Source: Hansschlegelia quercus (GTDB lineage Bacteria > Pseudomonadota > Alphaproteobacteria > Rhizobiales > Methylopilaceae). Taken from it: a stretch of 64,000 nt of DNA. The translations under genes and the position numbers were made by a program. The notes beneath the pieces are model-generated. The model worked only from the letters and a program-made list of their open reading frames with translations. It searched no databases and was not told the DNA's origin. Location: positions 62,001 to 126,000 of the forward strand of contig NZ_SIUB01000002.1 of NCBI RefSeq assembly GCF_004310425.1, in the 5' to 3' direction. Below, piece by piece: positions 1 to 9,138 of the stretch (positions are counted from its first letter, which is position 1; every line of letters starts with the position of its first letter).

Positions 1-13
1 CGGAGGTGCTGTA

Positions 14-331
14 ATGGCCGCCAAGATTAAGAAAGGCGACAAGGTCGTCGTTCTGACCGGTCGCGATAAGGGCAAGACTGGCGAAGTGCTGGAAGTGCGT
101 CCGAAGGACGATCGCGCCGTGGTTCGCGGCGTGAACCTGATCTCGCGCCACCAGAAGCAGACCCAGAGCCAGGAAGGCGGCATCATCCGCAAGGAGGCCG
201 CGATCCATCTCTCCAACCTGTCGCTCGCCGATCCGAAGGACGGCAAGGCGACGCGCGTTGGCTTCAAGACACTGGACGACGGCCGCAAGGTTCGCGTCGC
301 GACCCGATCGGGGGAGCAGATCGATGCCTGA
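14..331 (+). CDS. rplX: 50S ribosomal protein L24
   Basis: L24 is an assembly-initiating protein of the large ribosomal subunit that binds 23S rRNA. The 105-residue product has the KOW-type N-terminus ([20 protein letters not shown]) expected of the family and a normal length. A GGAGG ribosome binding site lies at 2-6, 7 nt before the ATG. The gene overlaps the next one (rplE) by 8 nt, so translation is probably coupled. It is the first complete gene of the window; the rest of the S10/spc operon must lie to the left. Identity is very secure. Confidence 0.97.
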   Translation: MAAKIKKGDKVVVLTGRDKGKTGEVLEVRPKDDRAVVRGVNLISRHQKQTQSQEGGIIRKEAAIHLSNLSLADPKDGKATRVGFKTLDDGRKVRVATRSGEQIDA

Positions 332-881
332 GGCGACCTACACGCCGCGCATGAAGCAGCACTACGATGAGGTCGTGCGCCCTCAGCTGATTGAAGAGTT
401 CGGTTACAAGAACCCCTACGCCGTGCCCACGATCGAGAAGATCGTCATCAACATGGGCATCGGCGAGGCTGTGGCCGACTCCAAGAAGGCCGCGACCGCT
501 GCGGCCGAGCTCGCCAAGATCGCCGGCCAGAAGCCGGTGATCACGAAGGCCCGCACGTCGATCGCGACCTTCAAGCTGCGCGAGGGCCAGTCGGTCGGCG
601 CCAAGGTGACGCTGCGTCGCCAGCGGATGTACGACTTCGTCGACCGCCTGGTCACGATCGCGCTTCCCCGCGTCCGCGACTTCCGCGGTCTGAATCCCAA
701 GAGCTTCGATGGCCGCGGCAACTTCGCCATGGGCATCAAGGAGCACATCGTGTTCCCGGAGATCGAGTATGACAAGATCGATCAGGTCTGGGGCATGGAC
801 GTCATCGTCTGCACGACGGCGAAGACTGACGACGAGGCGCGCGCGCTGCTGCGGGCCTTCAACTTCCCCTTCAGGCAGTGA
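324..881 (+). CDS. rplE: 50S ribosomal protein L5
   Basis: L5 binds 5S rRNA in the central protuberance of the 50S subunit. The 185-residue product starts [10 protein letters not shown] and carries the family pattern [15 protein letters not shown] near residue 34 and [10 protein letters not shown] in the second half. I chose the ATG at 324. A longer in-frame extension to 258 would run through rplX and is not family-like. The start overlaps the rplX stop, and rpsN follows after 12 nt. Confidence 0.97.
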   Translation: MPEATYTPRMKQHYDEVVRPQLIEEFGYKNPYAVPTIEKIVINMGIGEAVADSKKAATAAAELAKIAGQKPVITKARTSIATFKLREGQSVGAKVTLRRQRMYDFVDRLVTIALPRVRDFRGLNPKSFDGRGNFAMGIKEHIVFPEIEYDKIDQVWGMDVIVCTTAKTDDEARALLRAFNFPFRQ

Positions 882-893
882 CGGGAGGATCGC

Positions 894-1199
894 ATGGCTA
901 AGAAGAGCGCGGTCGAAAAGAACAACCGCCGCCGTATGCTGGTCGCCCGGGACGCCGCGAAGCGCGCCGAGCTGAAGGCTATCGCGAAGAACCCGAACCT
1001 CGACCTCGAGGATCGGTTCGCCGCCCGCCTGAAGCTCGCCGAGCTTCCGCGGAACGGCTCGAAGGTCCGCATTCGCAACCGTTGCGAGATGACGGGACGT
1101 CCCCGGGCGTATTACCGCAAGCTGGGCATCTCGCGTATCGCGATCCGGGATCTCGGCTCCGCTGGCCAGATTCCCGGCCTCACGAAGTCCAGCTGGTAA
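894..1199 (+). CDS. rpsN: 30S ribosomal protein S14
   Basis: S14 is a 3' domain protein of the small subunit. The product has 101 residues, which is the long, zinc-independent type: only one cysteine ([11 protein letters not shown]) is present in the region where zinc-type S14 has a CxxC pair. [14 protein letters not shown] and the C-terminal PGLTKSSW are typical. A GGGAGG motif lies just upstream of the ATG. It sits between rplE and rpsH in the usual spc order. Confidence 0.97.
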   Translation: MAKKSAVEKNNRRRMLVARDAAKRAELKAIAKNPNLDLEDRFAARLKLAELPRNGSKVRIRNRCEMTGRPRAYYRKLGISRIAIRDLGSAGQIPGLTKSSW

Positions 1200-1211
1200 G
1201 GGGAGGGCGAT

Positions 1212-1610
1212 ATGGCTGTGAACGATCCCCTCGGCGATATGCTGACGCGCATCCGCAACGCGCATATGCGGAACAAGACCTCCGTTTCGACGCCCGGCTC
1301 GCGCCTGCGTCAGAACGTGCTCGACGTGCTGCAGTCGGAAGGCTACATCCGCGGCTACACGTCGACCGACATGGACAATGGTCGGTCGGAGTTCGAGATC
1401 GAACTGAAGTACTATGACGGCGCTCCCGTCATCCGCGAGATTCAGCGGGTGTCGAAGCCCGGCCGTCGGGTGTACGCCTCGGTCAAGAACCTTCCGCGCG
1501 TGGCCAACGGCCTCGGCATCTCGATCCTGTCGACGCCGAAGGGCGTCATGGCGGATCACGACGCCCGCGACAACAACGTGGGCGGGGAGATCCTTTGCCG
1601 CGTCTTCTGA
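1212..1610 (+). CDS. rpsH: 30S ribosomal protein S8
   Basis: S8 binds the central domain of 16S rRNA and in enterobacteria also represses the spc operon by binding near rplE. The product is 132 residues and begins with [18 protein letters not shown]. It ends with the conserved [11 protein letters not shown] and GGEILCRVF segments. Start ATG 1212 has a GGGAGG motif upstream. Whether S8 autoregulates here cannot be seen from the sequence. Confidence 0.97.
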   Translation: MAVNDPLGDMLTRIRNAHMRNKTSVSTPGSRLRQNVLDVLQSEGYIRGYTSTDMDNGRSEFEIELKYYDGAPVIREIQRVSKPGRRVYASVKNLPRVANGLGISILSTPKGVMADHDARDNNVGGEILCRVF

Positions 1611-1652
1611 CGCTGGCGAAGGGTTTCCCGGTTCGGAATTAGGAGAGCGATC

Positions 1653-2186
1653 ATGTCGCGCATCGGCAAGAAGCCGATCGACGTGCCGTCGGGCGTGACC
1701 GCGGCGGTCGAAGGTCAGAACATCAAGGTCAAGGGTCCGAAGGGCGAACTCGCCTTCCGGGCGCATCATGACGTCGTCGTCGAGTTCAACGACGGCAAGG
1801 TCACCGTCCAGCCGCGCAGCGAGACGAAGCAGGCGCGCTCCATGTGGGGCATGTCCCGCACGATGGTGCAGAACCTCGTGACCGGCGTCACCAAGGGCTT
1901 CGAGAAGAAGCTCGAGATCACCGGCGTCGGCTACCGCGCGTCCGTCCAGGGCAAGAACCTGGTACTGGCGCTCGGCTACAGCCATGACGTGATCTACCCG
2001 ATCCCGGATGGGATCCAGATCGCGGCGGCCAAGCCGACGGAGATCACCATTTCCGGCATCGACAGTCAGCGCGTCGGCCAGGTGGCCGCCGAAATCCGCG
2101 ACTATCGTCGTCCCGAGCCGTATAAGGGCAAGGGCGTGCGGTACGCCGGCGAGTTCATCTTCCGCAAGGAAGGCAAGAAGAAGTAA
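1653..2186 (+). CDS. rplF: 50S ribosomal protein L6
   Basis: L6 is a two-domain protein near the factor-binding centre of the large subunit. The 177-residue product starts [15 protein letters not shown] and ends with the signature [13 protein letters not shown] followed by a lysine-rich tail. Length is normal. A 42-nt spacer separates it from rpsH, with an AGGAGAG ribosome binding site before the ATG. Confidence 0.97.
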   Translation: MSRIGKKPIDVPSGVTAAVEGQNIKVKGPKGELAFRAHHDVVVEFNDGKVTVQPRSETKQARSMWGMSRTMVQNLVTGVTKGFEKKLEITGVGYRASVQGKNLVLALGYSHDVIYPIPDGIQIAAAKPTEITISGIDSQRVGQVAAEIRDYRRPEPYKGKGVRYAGEFIFRKEGKKK

Positions 2187-2197
2187 GGCCCGGAAAC

Positions 2198-2560
2198 ATG
2201 GCGAAGAACCTCCAGACCGGCGCCCGCCGCAAGGCTCGTGTCCGCCGGGCGCTCCTCTCGGCGGCCAATGGCCGTCCGCGTTTGTCCGTGCATCGCTCGT
2301 CGAAGCAGATCTACGCGCAGATCATCGACGACGCGAAGGGCGTGACCCTCGCGGCCGCCTCGACGCTCGACAAGGATTTCCGCTCCACGGCGAAGACCGG
2401 CGCGGACATCGCTGCGGCCCAGGCCGTCGGCAAGCTGGTGGCCGAACGAGCCACCGCCGCCGGCGTCAAGGACGTGGTGTTCGACCGCGGCGCATACATC
2501 TATCACGGCAGGGTGAAAGCCCTCGCCGAGGCCGCCCGTGAGGGCGGGCTCAACTTCTGA
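2198..2560 (+). CDS. rplR: 50S ribosomal protein L18
   Basis: L18 binds 5S rRNA together with L5. The 120-residue product has [18 protein letters not shown] in the N-terminal half and [20 protein letters not shown] at the C-terminus, both typical of bacterial L18. It begins 11 nt after rplF and is followed by rpsE, the standard spc order. Confidence 0.97.
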   Translation: MAKNLQTGARRKARVRRALLSAANGRPRLSVHRSSKQIYAQIIDDAKGVTLAAASTLDKDFRSTAKTGADIAAAQAVGKLVAERATAAGVKDVVFDRGAYIYHGRVKALAEAAREGGLNF

Positions 2561-2591
2561 AGCCCGCTCGAGGCGAGAGGATACCTAGAAC

Positions 2592-3155
2592 ATGGCTCGT
2601 GAGCCCAGAGAGAACCGCGGTCGCGACCGCGAGGACAGCGAGTTCGTCGACAAGCTGGTCCACATCAACCGCGTCGCCAAGGTCGTCAAGGGCGGCCGGC
2701 GCTTCGGCTTCGCCGCGCTCGTCGTGGTCGGAGACCAGAAGGGCCGCGTCGGCTTCGGCCACGGCAAGGCGCGCGAGGTGCCGGAAGCGATCCGCAAGGC
2801 GACCGAGAGCGCGAAGCGCGGTCTGATCCGCGTGCCGCTCCGCGAAGGCCGGACGCTGCATCACGACGTCGACGGTCGTCACGGTGCGGGCCGCGTCGTC
2901 GTCCGCGCGGCGCCGGCGGGTACCGGCATCATCGCCGGCGGCCCGATGCGCGCCGTGTTCGAAACGCTCGGCATCCACGACGTGGTCGCCAAGTCGCTCG
3001 GCTCGTCGAACCCCTACAACATGGTGCGCGCCACCTTCGACGCCCTGAAGGGCGAAGACAGCCCGCGCTCCGTCGCCGCCCGCCGCGGCCTCAAGGTCTC
3101 GACCTTGCAGGCTCGCCGCAAGGACGTCGACGCCGATGCCGTCGCCGAAGGCTGA
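2592..3155 (+). CDS. rpsE: 30S ribosomal protein S5
   Basis: S5 contributes to decoding accuracy and helicase activity at the mRNA entry channel. The 187-residue product contains the N-terminal double-stranded RNA-binding fold ([20 protein letters not shown]) and the C-terminal domain with GVHDVV-like and [11 protein letters not shown] segments. The C-terminal tail is slightly longer than in E. coli, as is common in alphaproteobacteria. Confidence 0.97.
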   Translation: MAREPRENRGRDREDSEFVDKLVHINRVAKVVKGGRRFGFAALVVVGDQKGRVGFGHGKAREVPEAIRKATESAKRGLIRVPLREGRTLHHDVDGRHGAGRVVVRAAPAGTGIIAGGPMRAVFETLGIHDVVAKSLGSSNPYNMVRATFDALKGEDSPRSVAARRGLKVSTLQARRKDVDADAVAEG

Positions 3156-3178
3156 ACGGCAGCAATAGGAGCTTGATC

Positions 3179-3403
3179 ATGGCAGACGCCGCCAAGAAGA
3201 AGACGAAGTCCGGCAGCGTGACGGTGGTCCAGACCGGCTCGTCCACTCGCCGTCCGGCCGACCAGCACGCAACCCTCGTCGGTCTCGGCCTCGGCCGGAT
3301 CGGCAAGCGCCGCGAACTCACCGACACGCCGGCCGTGCGCGGGATGATCGCGAAGGTCGCGCATCTCGTGCGCGTCGAAGACGCCAACGCGGGAGGCAAG
3401 TGA
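3179..3403 (+). CDS. rpmD: 50S ribosomal protein L30
   Basis: L30 is a small protein of the large subunit. I chose ATG 3179, giving 74 residues beginning MADAAKKK. An AGGAG motif at 3167-3171 sits 7 nt upstream, and an in-frame TTG at 3173 is less likely. The extended lysine-rich N-terminus before the core ([12 protein letters not shown]) is a feature seen in some alphaproteobacteria. The stop overlaps the rplO start by one base (TGATG), suggesting coupled translation. Confidence 0.95.
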   Translation: MADAAKKKTKSGSVTVVQTGSSTRRPADQHATLVGLGLGRIGKRRELTDTPAVRGMIAKVAHLVRVEDANAGGK

Positions 3404-3891
3404 TGGTGAAGCTGAACGATCTCCGGGACAATCCCGGCGCCACCAAGGAGAAGATCCGCGTCGGACGCGGCATCGGCTCAGGCAAGGGCAAGACCGGCGG
3501 CCGCGGCGTGAAGGGCCAGAAGTCCCGCACCGGTGTGCGCGTGAAAGCGTTCGAGGGCGGCCAGATGCCGCTCTATCGCCGCCTGCCGAAGCGCGGCTTC
3601 CACAATCTGTTCGCCAAGGAGCTGAACGAGGTCAACCTCGCTCGTCTCCAGCAGGCGGTGGACGCCGGTCGGCTCGACGCCTCGAAGCCCGTCACCCAGG
3701 ACGCGCTGTCCGAAGCCGGCGTGCTGACCCGCAAGAAAAAAGACGGCGTGAAGATCCTCGGCCGCGGCGAGCTGACCACCAAGCTCGATCTCGAGGTGTA
3801 CGCCGTTTCGAAGTCGGTCTCCGACGCGATCGAGAAGATCGGCGGCAAGGTGACGCTGCTGGCCCCCAAGGCCGATGCGGACGCGGCCTGA
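3403..3891 (+). CDS. rplO: 50S ribosomal protein L15
   Basis: L15 is a late-assembly protein of the 50S subunit. The 162-residue product starts [15 protein letters not shown] and has the glycine-rich N-terminal arm ([17 protein letters not shown]) and a normal C-terminal globular domain. ATG 3403 overlaps the rpmD stop and GGGAGG lies just upstream. It is the last ribosomal gene before secY, with a hairpin in between. Confidence 0.97.
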   Translation: MVKLNDLRDNPGATKEKIRVGRGIGSGKGKTGGRGVKGQKSRTGVRVKAFEGGQMPLYRRLPKRGFHNLFAKELNEVNLARLQQAVDAGRLDASKPVTQDALSEAGVLTRKKKDGVKILGRGELTTKLDLEVYAVSKSVSDAIEKIGGKVTLLAPKADADAA

Positions 3892-3912
3892 ACCAACTAT
3901 CTGAGTACAGCC

Positions 3913-3944
3913 CGACGCCCCCTCGGGGGCGTCGTGGCGTTTTT
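3913..3944 (+). terminator. hairpin with T-run between rplO and secY
   Basis: A perfect 10-bp inverted repeat (arms 3913-3922 and 3925-3934, GC-rich) is followed after 5 nt by TTTTT at 3940-3944. It looks like a weak intrinsic terminator or attenuator that would lower secY expression relative to the ribosomal genes. No alternative base pairing was examined. Confidence 0.55.
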
Positions 3945-3985
3945 GGGAGACGTGCGTCTCCCCACTCATTTGACGGACGGGATCG

Positions 3986-5323
3986 ATGGCATCCGCCGCT
4001 GAGCAGCTTGCTGCGAACCTGAATTTCTCCGCCTTCTCGAAGGCGAGCGAGCTCAAGCAGCGAATCTGGTTCACGCTCGGGGCGCTGCTCGTCTACCGCC
4101 TCGGCACCTACATCCCGATGCCCGGCATCAACCCCTCAGCGCTGGCCGAGGTGTTCCGGCATCAGTCGACCGGCATCATCGGCCTGTTCAACATGTTCTC
4201 GGGCGGCGCGGTCGGCCGCATGGCGATCTTTGCGCTCGCCATCATGCCCTACATCTCCGCCTCGATCATCGTGCAGCTGATGACGACCGTCTCGCCGCAC
4301 CTCGAGGCGCTGAAGAAAGAGGGCGAGCAGGGCCGCAAGATCATCAACCAGTACACGCGCTACGGCACGGTGTTGCTCGCAACCATCCAGGCCTACGGCA
4401 TCGCAGCCGGTCTCGAGGGTCAGGCGAATGTGGTGGTCGATCCGGGCTGGTTCTTCAAGATCTCCACGGTCATCACGCTGACCGGCGGCACGATGTTTCT
4501 GATGTGGCTCGGCGAGCAGATCACCGCGCGCGGCATCGGCAACGGCATCTCGCTGATCATCTTCGCCGGCATCGTGGCGGAGCTGCCGATGGCAATCGCC
4601 GGCACTCTGGAGCTCTCGCGCCAGGGCGCGCTCTCCACCGGGGTGATCCTCGCGATCATCGTCATGGCCATCGGCGTGATCGCCTTCATCGTGTTCATGG
4701 AGCGCGCCCAGCGTCGGCTGCTGATCCAGTACCCGAAGCGGCAGGTCAGCCAAAACCGGATGACCGGCGGGGAGAGTTCGCATCTTCCGTTGAAGCTCAA
4801 CACCGCGAGCGTCATCCCGCCGATCTTCGCGTCCTCGCTGCTTCTGTTGCCGACGACGATCGCGAACTTCTCGGCCGGCGGATCCGGCCCGGCCTGGCTC
4901 GGCGCGGTCACGACCTACCTCGCGCACGGCCGCCCGCTCTACATGGTGCTGTACGTCGCGCTGATCGTGTTCTTCTCGTTCTTCTACACCGCAATCGTCT
5001 TCAATCCGCAGGAGACCGCGGACAACCTGAAGAAGTATGGCGGTTTCATCCCCGGCATCCGCCCCGGCGAGCGCACCGCGGAATACATCGACTATGTGCT
5101 GACTCGCATCACGGTCGTCGGCGCCGCCTACATCGCGTTGGTCTGCGTCATTCCTGAGATTCTGATCTCCTATGCGGCCGTGCCGTTCTATTTCGGCGGC
5201 ACCTCGCTGCTGATCGTAGTCTCGGTGACGATGGACACTGTCGCGCAGGTGCAGGGCCATCTCTATGCCGCGCAGTACGAAGGCCTCATCAAGAAGGCCA
5301 GGCTGAGAGGAAAGCGGAAATGA
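3986..5323 (+). CDS. secY: preprotein translocase subunit SecY
   Basis: SecY is the channel of the SecYEG protein export complex in the cytoplasmic membrane. The product is 445 residues with about ten hydrophobic segments. Family hallmarks include IPMPGINP near residue 43, the IMPYISASIIVQLM plug-proximal segment, and NRMTGGESSHLPLKLN in the large cytoplasmic loop. The C-terminus is basic (KKARLRGKRK). It overlaps adk by 4 nt (ATGA), so the two are translationally coupled, as in other alphaproteobacterial spc operons. Confidence 0.97.
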   Translation: MASAAEQLAANLNFSAFSKASELKQRIWFTLGALLVYRLGTYIPMPGINPSALAEVFRHQSTGIIGLFNMFSGGAVGRMAIFALAIMPYISASIIVQLMTTVSPHLEALKKEGEQGRKIINQYTRYGTVLLATIQAYGIAAGLEGQANVVVDPGWFFKISTVITLTGGTMFLMWLGEQITARGIGNGISLIIFAGIVAELPMAIAGTLELSRQGALSTGVILAIIVMAIGVIAFIVFMERAQRRLLIQYPKRQVSQNRMTGGESSHLPLKLNTASVIPPIFASSLLLLPTTIANFSAGGSGPAWLGAVTTYLAHGRPLYMVLYVALIVFFSFFYTAIVFNPQETADNLKKYGGFIPGIRPGERTAEYIDYVLTRITVVGAAYIALVCVIPEILISYAAVPFYFGGTSLLIVVSVTMDTVAQVQGHLYAAQYEGLIKKARLRGKRK

Positions 5324-5916
5324 GGCTTATCCTGCTCGGCCCCCCTGGGGCCGGTAAGGGAACGCAGTCCGAGCGCCTGGTCGCCAAGCATGGCCTTGTC
5401 CAGCTGTCGACCGGCGATATGCTGCGCGCGGCGGTCGCCGCCGGCACTCCCGTCGGCGTGGAAGCTAAGGATCTCATGGCGCGGGGCGAGCTCTGCCCCG
5501 ACCGGCTGGTGGTCCAGATCGTCGGCGACCGCATCCAGGAATCCGACGCCGTTCGCGGCTTCATCCTCGACGGCTTCCCGCGCACGGTGAAGCAGGCGGA
5601 AGCCCTGGACGTGATGCTCGACGGCAAAAGCCTCGGCCTCGACGCCGTGATCGAACTCGCGGTCGACGAGAACGCGCTGCTCGAGCGGGTCGAAGGTCGC
5701 GCGCGCGATCTCGCCGCTGCCGGCAAGCCGGTCCGCAGCGACGACGCGCCGGATGTGGTTCGCAAGCGGATCGCTGATTACAACGCCGTCACGGCTCAGC
5801 TTCGCCCGTTCTACAAACAGCGCGGCCTCTACGCCTCCGTGGACGGCATGGCGCCGATTGATACGGTCGCGGCCGAGATCGACGGCGTGCTGTCCGACGT
5901 CAAGGCGTCCGCCTGA
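5320..5916 (+). CDS. adk: adenylate kinase (short form)
   Basis: Adenylate kinase interconverts ATP, AMP and ADP in the cytoplasm. The P-loop GPPGAGKGTQ is at residues 7-16, followed by LSTGDMLRAAV and DGFPRT of the AMP-binding region. At 198 residues it is the short form: the LID region (GRARDLAAAGKPVRSDDAPDVV) is brief and has no zinc-binding cysteines. This is typical of Hyphomicrobiales Adk encoded between secY and rpsM. The start overlaps the secY stop. Confidence 0.96.
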   Translation: MRLILLGPPGAGKGTQSERLVAKHGLVQLSTGDMLRAAVAAGTPVGVEAKDLMARGELCPDRLVVQIVGDRIQESDAVRGFILDGFPRTVKQAEALDVMLDGKSLGLDAVIELAVDENALLERVEGRARDLAAAGKPVRSDDAPDVVRKRIADYNAVTAQLRPFYKQRGLYASVDGMAPIDTVAAEIDGVLSDVKASA

Positions 5917-6138
5917 CGGTTAGGACGGCAGGATCGGTTGAAATGCTAAGAAGGGGTTGACGAGCGCTCCGTAAGGCGCTACGCGCACGCCTTCATCGAA
6001 AGTGCTCGGAGATCGGCGCGCCCAACGCGCGCCTGGAACCTTCGCTTCGTTTCACTGGCGCGCATGGGCCGGCCTCCACCGGACGCGCGCCTTATTGCCG
6101 ATCCCGCAAGGGACCGGCCGCACATGGAGGGCGCCCAA
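5917..6138 (+). promoter_or_regulatory. 222-nt leader/spacer upstream of rpsM
   Basis: This unusually long spacer inside the operon carries no convincing gene. A TTGACG box at 5957-5962 could be a -35 element but no good -10 follows. A GC-rich inverted repeat (GGCGCG near 6015, CGCGCC near 6028) could fold in RNA. A GGAGG ribosome binding site at 6126-6130 serves the GTG start of rpsM. It may hold an internal promoter or an autoregulatory leader; this is inference. Confidence 0.35.
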
Positions 6139-6507
6139 GTGGCCCGTATTGCAGGCGTAAACATCCCGACTAACAAGCGCGTCATCATCGCGCTTCAGTA
6201 CATCCACGGCATCGGAGCCCAGAAGGCGGGCGAGATCTGCGAGAAGGTCTCGATCCCGGCCGAGCGCCGCGTCAACCAGCTGACGGACGCCGAGGTCATC
6301 CAGATCCGCGAGACGATCGACCGCGACTACATGGTCGAAGGCGATCTGCGCCGCGAAGTCGCGATGAACATCAAGCGCCTGATGGATCTCGGTTCCTATC
6401 GCGGTCTGCGTCACCGCCGCGGTCTGCCGGTCCACGGCCAGCGCACCCACACCAACGCCCGCACCCGCAAGGGCAAGGCGAAGCCGATCGCCGGCAAGAA
6501 GAAGTAA
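6139..6507 (+). CDS. rpsM: 30S ribosomal protein S13
   Basis: S13 contacts the P-site tRNA and forms inter-subunit bridges. I chose the GTG at 6139: it gives 122 residues starting (M)[13 protein letters not shown], the universal S13 N-terminus. GGAGG lies 8 nt upstream. Upstream in-frame ATG codons would add a non-family extension. The C-terminus has the usual [19 protein letters not shown] segment. It begins the alpha-operon part of the cluster. Confidence 0.96.
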   Translation: MARIAGVNIPTNKRVIIALQYIHGIGAQKAGEICEKVSIPAERRVNQLTDAEVIQIRETIDRDYMVEGDLRREVAMNIKRLMDLGSYRGLRHRRGLPVHGQRTHTNARTRKGKAKPIAGKKK

Positions 6508-6516
6508 TTTTTAATC

Positions 6517-6539
6517 GGCGGCGCGTTGATCGCGCCGCC
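6517..6539 (+). terminator. hairpin between rpsM and rpsK
   Basis: A perfect 9-bp GC-rich inverted repeat (6517-6525 with 6531-6539, loop TTGAT) is followed by CATCTTTT. It resembles a weak terminator or a processing/attenuation hairpin within the operon. Confidence 0.4.
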
Positions 6540-6593
6540 CATCTTTTCCCGAGCGCCTGGAATTACGGGCGCGCCTGAAGGATCGAGAGCCAC

Positions 6594-6983
6594 ATGGCCA
6601 AGGAAGCCCAGCGCATTCGCCGCCGCGAACGTAAGAACATCGCGTCCGGCGTCGCGCACGTGAACGCCACGTTCAACAACACCATGATCACCATCACCGA
6701 CGCGCAGGGCAACACCGTGTCCTGGTCGTCGGCCGGCGCCCAGGGCTTCAAGGGCTCGCGCAAATCGACCCCGTATGCGGCCCAGGTCGCGGCCGAGGAC
6801 GCCGCCAAGAAGGCCGCCGAGCACGGCATGCGCACCCTCGAAGTCGAAGTCCGCGGCCCGGGTTCGGGTCGTGAGTCGGCGCTTCGCGCGCTGCAGGCCG
6901 CCGGCTTCATGGTGACCTCGATCCGCGACGTGACGCCGATCCCGCACAACGGCTGCCGGCCGCGCAAGCGCCGGCGCGTCTGA
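6594..6983 (+). CDS. rpsK: 30S ribosomal protein S11
   Basis: S11 lies on the platform of the small subunit near the mRNA exit. The 129-residue product has [18 protein letters not shown] near the N-terminus and the C-terminal [20 protein letters not shown], both diagnostic. It follows rpsM and precedes rpoA, as in the alpha operon generally. The rpsD gene is absent from this operon, as is usual for alphaproteobacteria. Confidence 0.97.
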   Translation: MAKEAQRIRRRERKNIASGVAHVNATFNNTMITITDAQGNTVSWSSAGAQGFKGSRKSTPYAAQVAAEDAAKKAAEHGMRTLEVEVRGPGSGRESALRALQAAGFMVTSIRDVTPIPHNGCRPRKRRRV

Positions 6984-7000
6984 GCCGACGTCTCGTGCGT

Positions 7001-7024
7001 CGCGCCCCAATGGTTTGGGGCGCG
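7001..7024 (+). terminator. 10-bp hairpin between rpsK and rpoA
   Basis: A perfect 10-bp inverted repeat (CGCGCCCCAA at 7001-7010 with TTGGGGCGCG at 7015-7024, loop TGGT) is followed only by TCTCCGTTTC. The T-run is too weak for a confident terminator. It may tune the ratio of ribosomal proteins to RNA polymerase. Confidence 0.4.
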
Positions 7025-7109
7025 TCTCCGTTTCAGGCCGCAGCTGTTTCAGCGCGGCCTCCGTCGGGGCCTCAGGGGCTCCACGGGTGACTGACGAAGG
7101 ATGCAGTCC

Positions 7110-8126
7110 GTGATCCAGAAGAACTGGCAAGATCTCATCAAGCCGAACAAGCTCGAAGTCGCGGGCGGCGGCGACGGCAAGCGGACCGCGACCATGGTCG
7201 CGGAGCCGCTCGAGCGCGGCTTCGGCCTCACCCTCGGCAACGCGCTGCGCCGGATCCTCCTGTCGTCGCTGCAGGGCGCGGCGGTGACCTCGATCCACAT
7301 CGACGGCGTGCTGCACGAGTTCTCGTCGATCCCCGGCGTCCGCGAGGACGTGACCGACATCGTCCTCAACATCAAGGACGTCGCCATCAAGATGCAGGGC
7401 GAGGGCCCGAAGCGGATGGTTCTGCGCAAGCAGGGTCCCGGCCAGGTGGTCGCGGGCGACATCCAGGTGGTCGGCGACGTCGAGGTGCTGAACCCGAACC
7501 TGCCGATCTGCACGCTGGACGACGGCGCGGAGATCCGCATCGAGTTCACCGTCGACACCGGCAAGGGCTACATCGCCGCCGACCGCAACCGTCCAGAGGA
7601 CGCGCCGATCGGCCTGATTCCGGTCGACAGCCTCTATTCGCCGGTCAAGAAGGTCTCCTACCGCGTCGAGAACACGCGTGAAGGCCAGATCCTCGACTAC
7701 GACAAGCTGACGCTCACCGTCGAGACCAACGGCTCGATCAGCCCCGAGGACGCGGTGGCCTACGCCGCGCGCATCCTCCAGGACCAGCTCGAAGTATTCG
7801 TGAACTTCGAGGAGCCCAAGAAGGAAAGCGTCCAGTCCTCGATCCCGGAGCTCGCCTTCAACCCGGCGCTGCTCAAGAAGGTCGACGAGCTGGAGCTGTC
7901 GGTCCGCTCGGCGAACTGCCTGAAGAACGACAACATCGTCTATATCGGCGACCTCATTCAGAAGACGGAGGCGGAAATGCTCCGCACGCCGAACTTCGGC
8001 CGGAAGTCGCTGAACGAGATCAAGGAAGTGCTCGCCCAGATGGGCCTGCACCTCGGGATGGAAGTCGGCGGCTGGCCGCCGGACAACATCGACGAACTCG
8101 CCAAGCGCTTCGAAGAGCATTACTGA
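7110..8126 (+). CDS. rpoA: DNA-directed RNA polymerase subunit alpha
   Basis: The alpha subunit nucleates RNA polymerase assembly and contacts activators and UP elements. The N-terminal domain contains [19 protein letters not shown]. The C-terminal domain carries [14 protein letters not shown] near residue 295. I chose GTG 7110 (338 residues, starting (M)[13 protein letters not shown]) because GAAGGA lies 8 nt upstream and the family begins this way. An ATG at 7101 would add three residues and overlaps that ribosome binding site. Confidence 0.96.
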   Translation: MIQKNWQDLIKPNKLEVAGGGDGKRTATMVAEPLERGFGLTLGNALRRILLSSLQGAAVTSIHIDGVLHEFSSIPGVREDVTDIVLNIKDVAIKMQGEGPKRMVLRKQGPGQVVAGDIQVVGDVEVLNPNLPICTLDDGAEIRIEFTVDTGKGYIAADRNRPEDAPIGLIPVDSLYSPVKKVSYRVENTREGQILDYDKLTLTVETNGSISPEDAVAYAARILQDQLEVFVNFEEPKKESVQSSIPELAFNPALLKKVDELELSVRSANCLKNDNIVYIGDLIQKTEAEMLRTPNFGRKSLNEIKEVLAQMGLHLGMEVGGWPPDNIDELAKRFEEHY

Positions 8127-8182
8127 GGATCGCCGGACCTGCTGACCGCTTAAAAGCGGCGCGGGCCTGAAGGAGAACTGAA

Positions 8183-8599
8183 ATGTCCATGCACGCGAAG
8201 CGCGGCCGTCGCTTCAACCGGCTCCAGAGCCACCGTAAGGCGATGTTCGCGAACCTCGCGCAGTCGCTGATCGAGCACGAGCAGATCGTCACCACGCTGC
8301 CGAAGGCTAAGGACCTGCGTCCGGTCGTCGAGAAGCTCGTGACGCTCGCCAAGCGCGGCGACCTTCACTCGCGCCGCCTAGCGCTGGCGGAGCTTCGCCA
8401 CCTCCCGACGGTGCGCAAGCTGTTCGACACGCTGGCGCCGCGCTACGAGGGTCGTCCCGGCGGCTATCTCCGCATCATCAAGGCGGGCTTCCGCCACGGC
8501 GACAATGCGCCGGTCGCGGTGATCGAGTTCGTCGAGCGCGACGTGAACGCCAAGGGCAAGGTCGATCGCGACCGCCTCGAGGCTGAAGCCGCGGCCTGA
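8183..8599 (+). CDS. rplQ: 50S ribosomal protein L17
   Basis: L17 lies near the peptide exit tunnel of the large subunit. The 138-residue product has [17 protein letters not shown] at the N-terminus and [23 protein letters not shown] in the second half, both diagnostic. AAGGAG precedes the ATG. It is the last gene of the ribosomal operon and is followed by a strong intrinsic terminator. Confidence 0.97.
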   Translation: MSMHAKRGRRFNRLQSHRKAMFANLAQSLIEHEQIVTTLPKAKDLRPVVEKLVTLAKRGDLHSRRLALAELRHLPTVRKLFDTLAPRYEGRPGGYLRIIKAGFRHGDNAPVAVIEFVERDVNAKGKVDRDRLEAEAAA

Positions 8600-8628
8600 G
8601 CCTGCGTCTCCACGATTGACTTGAAGAG

Positions 8629-8653
8629 AGCGGCCGGCGACGGCCGCTTTTTT
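8629..8653 (+). terminator. intrinsic terminator of the ribosomal operon
   Basis: A GC-rich stem (AGCGGCCG at 8629-8636 with CGGCCGCT at 8641-8648, tetraloop GCGA) runs directly into TTTTTT at 8648-8653. This is a textbook rho-independent terminator immediately after rplQ. Confidence 0.9.
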
Positions 8654-8694
8654 CGTTTGGACTGTGAAGAACTTGGCTCTGATGGCTCCACTTC

Positions 8695-8810
8695 GGGTCG
8701 CGGGCTTGAGCCGGGACCCAGAACCATGACGGATAGGCCGAGAAGCGAAGACGTCTCCAGGTTCGCTTTAGGGCTCAACGCGTCTCGTCCCGGCTTAAGT
8801 CCGGACACGA
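8695..8810. repeat. two palindromic hairpins after the ribosomal operon
   Basis: Two GC-rich inverted repeats lie in the spacer: GGGTC...GGGACCC at 8695-8719 and TCGT...CCGG...CCGG...ACGA at 8785-8810. They resemble the REP-type palindromes seen elsewhere in this window but are not the same sequence. No gene is supported here. Confidence 0.4.
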
Positions 8811-8840
8811 GGGCAGTGCTACGGGGGCGTGCGCAGCGGC

Positions 8841-9029
8841 TCAACGCCGTTGGGAGATCGCTACCAGCACGATGCCCACTACCGCTAGCGCCGCCCCGTA
8901 GTAGGCCCACTGGGTCTGTCTGATCATGAAGCTCTCGGCGGGCCACGCGATAAGCCCGAGCCCCTGGCCGATCCAGAGAGCTCCCACGGCGACGGCGACG
9001 AGGCCGAGAACGAAGAGCAGCGTTTTCAA
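8841..9029 (-). CDS. small two-helix membrane protein, unknown function
   Basis: The product is a 62-residue hydrophobic protein with two predicted membrane helices (about residues 3-24 and 38-56), joined by a loop containing WIGQGLGLIAWP and MIRQTQWAYYG. I believe similar short proteins occur in other Hyphomicrobiales, but no function is known to me. I favour the TTG at 9029 (MKTLLFVLG...) because AAAGGA lies 7 nt upstream. A GTG at 9053 would add eight residues. It is transcribed away from the divergent protease gene at 9139. Confidence 0.65.
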   Translation of the reverse strand: MKTLLFVLGLVAVAVGALWIGQGLGLIAWPAESFMIRQTQWAYYGAALAVVGIVLVAISQRR

Positions 9030-9138
9030 AGGAACGTCCTTTCGTGGAGGCACGCGGCGTCACGGCCGTTTCGTTCGGGCGCGGACCGCATTATGTCAGA
9101 CGCCGCATCACGGACGTCCTTGAGCGGAGCGCCATCTC

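Noticed and set aside
264-1985. Long open frame on the minus strand across the ribosomal genes
   Set aside because: It mirrors the codon pattern of strongly conserved plus-strand r-protein genes and has no family resemblance. High GC content keeps the antisense frame open.
6411-8120. Long minus-strand open frame over rpoA and rpsK
   Set aside because: It lies antisense to unmistakable rpsK and rpoA and reads as a low-information Arg/Ala/Asp/Val-rich shadow.
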